NCBI GenBank assembly: GCA_963556255.1
Contig: OY744617.1
Coordinates: 24,521,189 to 24,585,188, forward strand
Reading direction: 5' to 3'
DNA: 64,000 bases
Origin: Allolobophora icterica
Lineage: Eukaryota > Annelida > Clitellata > Crassiclitellata > Lumbricidae
A program made the position numbers and the translations under genes. Under the pieces are notes generated by a model. The model did no database searches. It saw only the letters and a list, made by a program, of their open reading frames with translations, and was not told the DNA's origin. Positions 58,065 through 64,000 of this stretch are shown piece by piece. How positions within the stretch are numbered: the first letter of the stretch is position 1; each line of letters opens with the position of its first letter.

Positions 58065-61000
58065 CTGGAGACAAAAACACAGAAACTATTCGTGCAGAAA
58101 TGACGAATTCGAATAACTACCTTGTACGACACGGTAGTCTATTCGGTGGCGCGCTGCCAATATATTCCAACGATTGTCGTTTTGAGCTTGCGTTCCGCAT
58201 AGCCATCCTGGATAAATTTTATTTATGTACACTTGTCTGTATTACCAAACAGTACCATTTGATCCAGGGTTAAGCTGGGAAGTTTATGACAGGTCCTGTG
58301 AGTACTGTGTCCTCTGCCGCTGTTGGGCTGAGACTAAAATCTTTTGAAACCTTTCATCTTATGAGAATAATGTAACGATTCTGTCGTCACAACGTCTCTG
58401 TATGCACTGTTTCCACTTATGAATATGCGCTATAGGAAGAGACATTACGTAATGGCTATTTTTAGTTCATAGCTATTTTTAGGCCGCTGCCGGGTGCAAA
58501 AGATTGATCTGCGCAGAAGATGGTTTTGTGACTGCCGTGTGTAGAACTGGAGATTGATGTCTGTTCTCGATTTAAGTTTTTATCTTAAGATAATCGAATA
58601 TTCGTGGTTTTAGGTTGATCAAATGTCGGTTTGGTATCCTTACTACAATATGTCATATCTTTTGGCTGTAAATTATTGAGATAATTGCCAAGTTGAAATG
58701 CGTAAGTGAGGCCCCTGTCCCGTACCACGTATCTTGCCCATTAGAAGTAAGAGTCGCCATTTTGAGTCACTTGATGTTTTGTAAGATTTAGGTTGAATAT
58801 CGATGTAAAATCCTGTTTCGGAGCATAAGAATCGTCCGCTATTTGTGATCGCTTTCGGCCTAGATAAAGTGTGGCCATAAGGAGATTAGAGCTCATAGGA
58901 TTTGATCTTTGTTAAGTTTTGACCGTTGACCTCTGTGTATAATGCTGGTTGATGCATTGTGTGTAATAGTCCCATTGTCTTTGATATAGATGTAGATAGG
59001 ATTTGCTGCATAGTAGAGTAAGTTTAAATAGTTAATTGAACTTGATATTGGTAGTATAGAAGTTCTCTGGATAGTGAGAAGAAATTCTTTGTTTGAACTC
59101 TGAACTATACTGATATTTGTAATTTGCCGAGTCAAAGTGACACCTTTATGTTTCATTTCAATCTTAATACATGGCAAATCAACAAGATTCTTTTCTTGCT
59201 TCTTTGTTGGATAGAACTGAGTTTAGACACAGTCTGCTCCAACGTTTCCCACAATTAGCAGCAGATAGCTGGTTTATACAGACCTTAAGTGAAGAAGTGG
59301 AAGACGAAGAAGAGGTTGTCCACAGTCTCAGGGCCCAGTCGCCTAGTCACCATAGCCCTCCACCACCAGAAGTGAAGTTAGTCCCAAAAGAAGAGGAGGT
59401 AGATGACGAAGAAGATGAAGAAGAAGAAGAAGAAGAGGATGGGGACACTATGAACCCTGAGTATTGGGGAAATCCTATGTTTGTTTCCTACTCGGAAACC
59501 ACGGACACCCATAGGTCATGCCCTGGTGACGAAATAGAAATGATGACGTCATTGCCCTTAGAAGAACCACCTAATGTCACTATGCCTAGACGTAGTAAGC
59601 GCCTGTCTGGGTTGCCACCCACCTATTATGGTCCTGAGCTCAGGGGTTCGAATCCTCAGGAAATGCATGACCGGCAGTCCTCGTCCCGGCGTTTGACGAC
59701 CGCCACCGCTAGGGGTCGCCCCGCCACAATAACAGTAAATTAATACAATTATCCCGCTATAGCATAAAGAGAAAGTCAGTAAGGCACAAGTGAATGCTTT
59801 TTATTTACAATAAAATTATAAAGAAGATTCTTTCAAACCTGCTCTAGCCAAATTTCAGCATTGACTTTATTTGGAATGAGCTGATGATGAACTCTTGCAG
59901 TGTCTGTGGCGTTACCAAGGTTGGAATCAAACCAAAGAGAGTTCATGGCTACCTGTAAACGATGAATTAACACAAAAACAGTTGGATCGTTTTAGGCAGG
60001 ATGAGTAATTAACCCTAAATATTCAAGTCAGGAAGAACCTGAGAATTTAGACATGTATTGCGTATTAAGACGATAGGAAACATTAGAAATTTATAGTGGC
60101 ACTGATGAATGCAGGATTGAACCTCATCTTTGAGACGTCGTTAGAAAGCATTACAAAATTATTATTTAGACTAAGGTATGATGTTTGCTTGCGTTCCGAA
60201 TAGTCATAGCAAAGTGCTTCATTAATAGTTTGATTGCCGTCTCATCTTAATCTAATTAAGAGGGACTCTGGTCTTTTCTGAGCGTTCCTTTTATATCCCG
60301 GTTAATTGCACACTTATGGTAAAATGTGATGTGCTGTATTTGGGATCAATAAAATTCCGGGTGCGGCGACTTGAGATCAGAGGTGGATTAATATTTTGTA
60401 GACCTGGTTCCAAAAATTTATAGTGGGCCTCTAACATATGTCCAACCAAAATTTAAATTGTAGAACATATATTTATTAATTTAAAAATGTTTACGACGTG
60501 CTTTCCTAATAGAAAAACTCATCACTATCCTGAAAATCTAGCGTTTTATACAATTTCACACTCAATGTTCAAAAATGTTAAATTTGTCAGTCTATCTTGT
60601 CCCATCGTAGATCTTAAAGCATTTTTGATGCGCGTTAAGCTGCCTAAACGACCTTTCACCGCTGCCGTTCGACACAGGAATTGTAAGATATATAGGGACA
60701 ATGCAGGGCAATGCACATGTTCGGAAATCCTGATTGCAAATTGTATTCCTTTATTATTTGTAACATTTTGAGAGGCGATGGTTTGGTTGGCACTGACGGC
60801 AATTGACTCATAAAATCCCGACGCCCGACGGTGGTGGACGGAAGAGGTTACAAGCAGCCTAAGCAGAATAAACTTTTGTTGGAACAATAACGGCCTAACG
60901 GAGCTAACGATCACAAACTCATAATAATGTCTTGGCTGTCCAATTGCAAGTAACTATCGTTGTTTGTTTGAAATAAAACTAGCGTGTTTAAACATATTTC

Positions 61001-62341
61001 AGTTTAAATAATAGTTAAAATTTGTAAGGTACATACTAATGGCAGGCCCCTTAATCCCTTATTTGTGAAATGTTTAGTAGACCTGGGTCTGTGGACCCAC
61101 TGGAACCGTGGCTAACCCAGGCCTGCTTTGGGATCACTCGAAGAATTGATGATAACGACGAAGATGACGATGATGATGATGAAGAAGGAGAAGTTGATGA
61201 TATTAAATTTTCCGGGTGCAGCGACTTGGGATCAATGAAGTAAAACTAGCGTGTTTAAATATATTTCAGTTTGAATAATAGTTAAAATTTGTAAGGCACC
61301 ATACTAATGGTAGGCCCCTTAATCCCTTATTTGTGAAATTTTTAATTTTCCGGGTGCAGCGACTTGGGATCAATGAAAAGAAAGATTCATATTTCGGTGT
61401 TTCAAATTTAATTAATAAATAATAGTAGTTATAAAGAATTGAAGGTGATGATTGTAATGATGAATCAGAAGATGAAGAAGATGCTTTCCGGATGTTGCAA
61501 CGTACAAAAGCTGTTGCTGTCGTGATAAGTGTGCCACCGGAGGCTCCAGAGACGAACACCGTTGATCCATTTTCATCCAAGACGATGGTAGGACACATGG
61601 AAGACATTGGCCTCTTTCCAGGTACGATGTAATTGCTCGGAGAAGCAGGTACGCCAAAGAAATTCCGCGTACCAGGTGTAGAAAAGTCGTCCATGTCGTT
61701 GTTGAATATTATACCGGTTCTCTTACCACGGCATTTGGAACCGAAGCTTCAGAAGAACATATCAACAGGAAGCCAGTGTAAGTATCGACCGATATAAGAA
61801 ATTCGACAAGCGTCATAGCTTCGTTCGATAAAATATAAGGCAGCTTACAGATAAGAGAAGAAATCAAAACAGAGCTACTAAATGAATAAACAAGTTGCGA
61901 ATACACTGGAGCCGGTTGGGTAGAGAGCTCATATTCCAGCGCGTAGAGTATAGGTTCGAAACTCTCTTCAGCCTGATGGTGTGTCGAGAACTCGAGACCA
62001 TGAGCAAATCCTTCACTCACAGTTGCTTCACACCTTGGATGCAAATTGAGTGATCTTGTGCACACAATAAGTGCAATATAATCAAGTAGTGATAATAAAA
62101 TCTTACGCTATATTACTTATTCTAATTAAATAATTTTTCACTAATTTTAACTAGTTTTTGTTTATCGCAACTCATTCATAGGCTAATTTTCTGTTCGTGT
62201 AAACATGAAGTCACACGAAGTAGGCGTACAATAAAAAAAACATATGAGACTTCTATAACAAGAGCCTGTTACTGCAACATATTAGATTATTTATACTGTG
62301 ATGTTACTGAAACATATTAGCATAACACATTTAGTATATTC

Positions 62342-62413
<72 letters not shown>

Positions 62414-63879
62414 AATAGCTATTAGCGAAGGACACAACTCATCAGAATTTCACAATTAAAATCATGACCTAAACGTTGTCTGAATCCGTCCTGTTTGTCT
62501 CTGTAATCGCTCTGTTTAATTACGTATCAAATAACCGTTAATAACGTACTATAAATTAAGAGATGACGTCAGAGACACGGCTGCGCCATCTGGCGCCAAG
62601 ATATTCAGGTGGGCGGTTCCTGCATTTTGCTTAACGTCAAACGTCGGACCATAGTAGTTGAATTCGTGCGTTACGTTGTCATCTATCTGCATACGTATTT
62701 CCTCGGCGTATTCGTCAGATGTCAGGTTGGCCACGAGCTTTCAAAGAATCAAATAATACGCGCATAGGTTGTAAACATGAGCCAATGACACACGTGGCTT
62801 GAAAGTCCTTATTAAACGCTGTGTGAGTAGTTTGAGCGTCTATGCACCGCAGCGCCAGTGGCGGTCAGGAAGTGTAACGTCATTCCTTACTCTTCAGCCG
62901 CGCTGGGTTGAGAGCCCTGCTGAACAGTTGCCTTGAAGGAGTGCTATATAAATCTCCGTAATGAATCAATGACTTTTATATGAGTGGATCTTGAGAGACC
63001 CTATACAATTACATCGGCTGTTACATATACTATAACAATTCTCTAATCAGATGCAATTTTTCAAGATGTCTGTAAGCGCACAGTGTGGCTTTCAGAATGC
63101 ATCCAATTGGAGACACGAGAGTGTGCTTACGCAGATCTTAGGTAAATAAAAAATTCTTTTGAAGAAACACTGTAACATACCATCTATCACAAGAATTTAG
63201 ACTTAGGGGTCGTCCATTAATTATGTCAACAAAATGGGGGATGGAGGGAGTTTGTAAAAGTTTGACAAATGTTGACAATGGGAGGGGATGTTCAAGACAA
63301 ATTGACGTCAACAATAAGTTAATCAAAAAGCAACCATAGATTCTGAAAGTCTTTTTGAGTGATCTATTTCTTTTTTGTTTGTAATTTAATCAAACGCAAT
63401 ATTTCTTCGTTTCAAATTATCTTGTTTATTGTTCCCAGATTAATTGTAAATGCGCTGCATAATCTCTTAAATGTGAATATTCTGGGTTCTTTTCAAAATA
63501 TAATATTTCGAGTTTCTTTTCGACGGAAAGATAATTTTTTGGGAATTTATTTTTGCATAATTTTATTAGGGGGTCCTTGAATGTTTGACAGTTGTTGACA
63601 AGGGGAGGGATGGGGTCAAAAACTGCCTAAAATTTGTTGACATAATTAGCTTACAGGAACCTAATACTTTGGAATTTTATTTTAAAAAATTTCTAAATTC
63701 ACAATAACACTTGCAGGTTTCAGGTTAATCAGGTCAAACTTATCACATAAGAAATTTTTACCATTAGGATTTTATTTCTATTTGTTAAAACTGTGTGAAA
63801 TGGCATATTAAGAATTTTTTTAATCAGAGGTTCTAGCGATATATACATATATATATATATATGTATGTATAGTAGAGAC

Positions 63880-63943
<64 letters not shown>

Positions 63944-63944
63944 C

Positions 63945-64000
<56 letters not shown>
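57759..64000 (-). CDS. GGT: GGT copy C, last four exons (5' part off window)
   Basis: C-terminal part of a third close GGT paralogue. Exons 62550-62737, 61506-61746, 59839-59952 and 57759-58064 are all open, with GT/AG borders and lengths identical to copy A (188, 241, 114, 306 nt). The nucleophile motif [22 protein letters not shown] and SGASGGTLITTATAF are intact, as is the C-terminal SDGRKGGSPDGY plus hydrophobic tail. The intron between exons 11 and 10 carries a 1.36-kb insertion and the one between exons 10 and 9 a hAT remnant. Most likely the functional member among those visible, though exons 1-7 cannot be checked. Confidence 0.85.
58371..59728 (+). mobile_element. TG...CA-bounded insertion (solo-LTR-like) in copy C intron 10
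   Basis: Comparison with copy B (34363-34385) shows an insertion beginning TGTAACGATTCTG and ending CGCCACA, flanked by ATAA on both sides (58367-58370, 59729-59732). TG/CA ends with a short TSD fit an LTR-retrotransposon LTR or a non-autonomous LTR element. It contains an acidic ORF running to its right end. Confidence 0.6.
59171..59743 (+). CDS. 190-aa acidic ORF inside the insertion
   Basis: Starts MANQQDSFLASLLDRTEFRH, has an acidic run (VDDEEDEEEEEEEDGD, about residues 77-92) and near the end RRSKRLSGLPPTYYGPELRG, a basic motif like those near the C-terminus of retroelement polyproteins. The last five residues and the stop lie in the host flank or TSD, so the coding sequence is either truncated or shaped by insertion. 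I infer a retroelement-derived protein; no enzymatic domain is visible. Confidence 0.4.
   Translation: MANQQDSFLASLLDRTEFRHSLLQRFPQLAADSWFIQTLSEEVEDEEEVVHSLRAQSPSHHSPPPPEVKLVPKEEEVDDEEDEEEEEEEDGDTMNPEYWGNPMFVSYSETTDTHRSCPGDEIEMMTSLPLEEPPNVTMPRRSKRLSGLPPTYYGPELRGSNPQEMHDRQSSSRRLTTATARGRPATITVN
59839..59952 (-). CDS. GGT: GGT copy C exon 10
   Basis: 114 nt. VAMNSLWFDSNLGNATDTAR then VHHQLIPNKVNAEIWLEQ. Donor GTTTGA (A and B: GTGTGA), acceptor tttacag. Confidence 0.9.
60378..61125 (-). mobile_element. hAT derivative with transposase remnant, copy C intron 9
   Basis: Plus-strand left end CAGAGGTGGATTAA; right end complement CAGGCCTGGGTTAG. Flanks cttgagat and ctttggga resemble a decayed 8-bp TSD. 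The copy B intron reads acttgggatcac without the insert. It encloses the hAT C-terminal fragment on the minus strand. Confidence 0.65.
60546..60914 (-). pseudogene. hAT transposase C-terminal fragment
   Basis: Minus-strand frame ends ...LTRIKNALRSTMGQDRLTNL then TFLNIECE, the hATC dimerisation-domain pattern (FSxLxxIKxxLRSTMxQxRLxxLxxLxIE). A KARRKHF segment follows past the stop, as in hAT C-termini. The catalytic region is missing, so it is a remnant. Confidence 0.75.
61205..61378. repeat. Patchwork duplication next to exon 9 of copy C
   Basis: A 35-bp segment (attttccgggtgcagcgact plus tgggatcaatgaa) occurs at about 61206-61239 and 61344-61377. Between them is a ~98-bp copy (61243-61340) of part of the hAT derivative (60977-61072). 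Confidence 0.8.
61506..61746 (-). CDS. GGT: GGT copy C exon 9
   Basis: 241 nt. [50 protein letters not shown]. Donor GTACGT intact, unlike copy B. Confidence 0.9.
61900..62060 (+). repeat. tRNA-derived SINE, plus strand
   Basis: gttgggtagagagctcatat (A-box region), ataggttcgaaactc (B box), then the core gaccatgagcaaatccttca shared with 9020-9055 and, inverted, 11740-11760. Lies in copy C intron 8. Confidence 0.6.
62347..62412. repeat. (AAT)n microsatellite
   Basis: Pure AAT triplets in copy C intron 8. Confidence 0.94.
62550..62737 (-). CDS. GGT: GGT copy C exon 8 (catalytic Thr)
   Basis: 188 nt. LVANLTSDEYAEEIRMQIDD then QNAGTAHLNILAPDGAAVSL and TSSLNL; the Thr of GTAH is the nucleophile. 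Donor GTACGT. Confidence 0.92.
63205..63648. mobile_element. MITE-like insertion specific to copy C intron 7
   Basis: Left end ggggtcgtccattaattatg and right end, complemented, ctaattatgtcaacaaattt share TAATTATGTCAACAAA. The matching intron of copy A (about 10390-10430) lacks it. Interior has gggatgggg words and a T-rich open frame that is not a gene. Confidence 0.55.
63868..64000. repeat. (GA)n array at right edge, copy C intron 7
   Basis: GA repeat with GACA interruptions, preceded by a short (TA)n, continuing past the window. Equivalent to 10604-11068 of copy A. Confidence 0.93.

Noticed and set aside
60487..60771. 94-codon plus-strand frame
   Set aside because: Antisense to the hAT transposase C-terminal fragment, which carries the recognisable motif.
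63359..63580. 73-codon plus-strand frame near the right edge
   Set aside because: T-rich interior of the copy C-specific MITE-like insertion; composition explains the hydrophobic reading.

Overview
This is a gene-poor, repeat-rich animal nuclear DNA window. Exons are short and phase-consistent with GT/AG borders, introns are long, and there are tRNA-derived SINEs, many hAT-type miniature elements, a piggyBac remnant, Helitron-like ends and long (TA)n, (GA)n, (GACA)n and (ATT)n arrays. The families suggest an invertebrate, probably marine (echinoderm, hemichordate or lophotrochozoan grade). I cannot name the species.

The backbone is a head-to-tail array of at least four gamma-glutamyltransferase (GGT, glutathione hydrolase) paralogues on the minus strand. 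Copy 0 contributes only its first two exons (1-1323) and runs off the left edge. Copy A is complete in 11 exons (6447-19943). Copy B is complete in 11 exons (32503-51123). Copy C contributes its last four exons (57759-62737) and runs off the right edge. Equivalent exons of A, B and C lie about 25-27 kb apart (exon 8 at 9483, 36184 and 62550). Flanks and introns are also paralogous, including shared SINE insertions, so this is a tandem segmental duplication. Copy A has a 1-nt deletion in exon 6. Copy B has a damaged exon 9 splice donor, a 2-nt deletion in exon 11 and changed active-site motifs. The visible part of copy C is intact. The proteins would be type II membrane ectoenzymes with an N-terminal hydrophobic anchor and, unusually, a hydrophobic C-terminal extension past the usual GGT end.

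Between A and B lies the only other confident gene, an intronless class A GPCR on the plus strand (26683-27858, 391 aa), most like FMRFamide/neuropeptide-type receptors. It sits in an ~8.5 kb segment (about 22.8-31.27 kb) that has no counterpart between B and C.

The rest is transposon patchwork. There are at least eight hAT-like MITEs, most with 8-bp target duplications (TSDs). There is a piggyBac remnant (40302-41262) and a second CCC...GGG element with dispersed CCAATTGG motifs (28421-29518). Two Helitron-like elements lie at 30337-31233 and 53268-53662. A large fold-back element with an internal tandem duplication lies at 43039-45922. A 1.5-kb TIR element of unknown class (48457-50000) sits five bases inside the exon 2 splice donor of copy B. 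A TG...CA-bounded insertion with an acidic ORF (58371-59728) and a hAT transposase remnant (60378-61125) lie inside copy C intron 10 and intron 9. Long arrays of (TA)n, (GA)n and (GACA)n fill parts of the introns and spacers.
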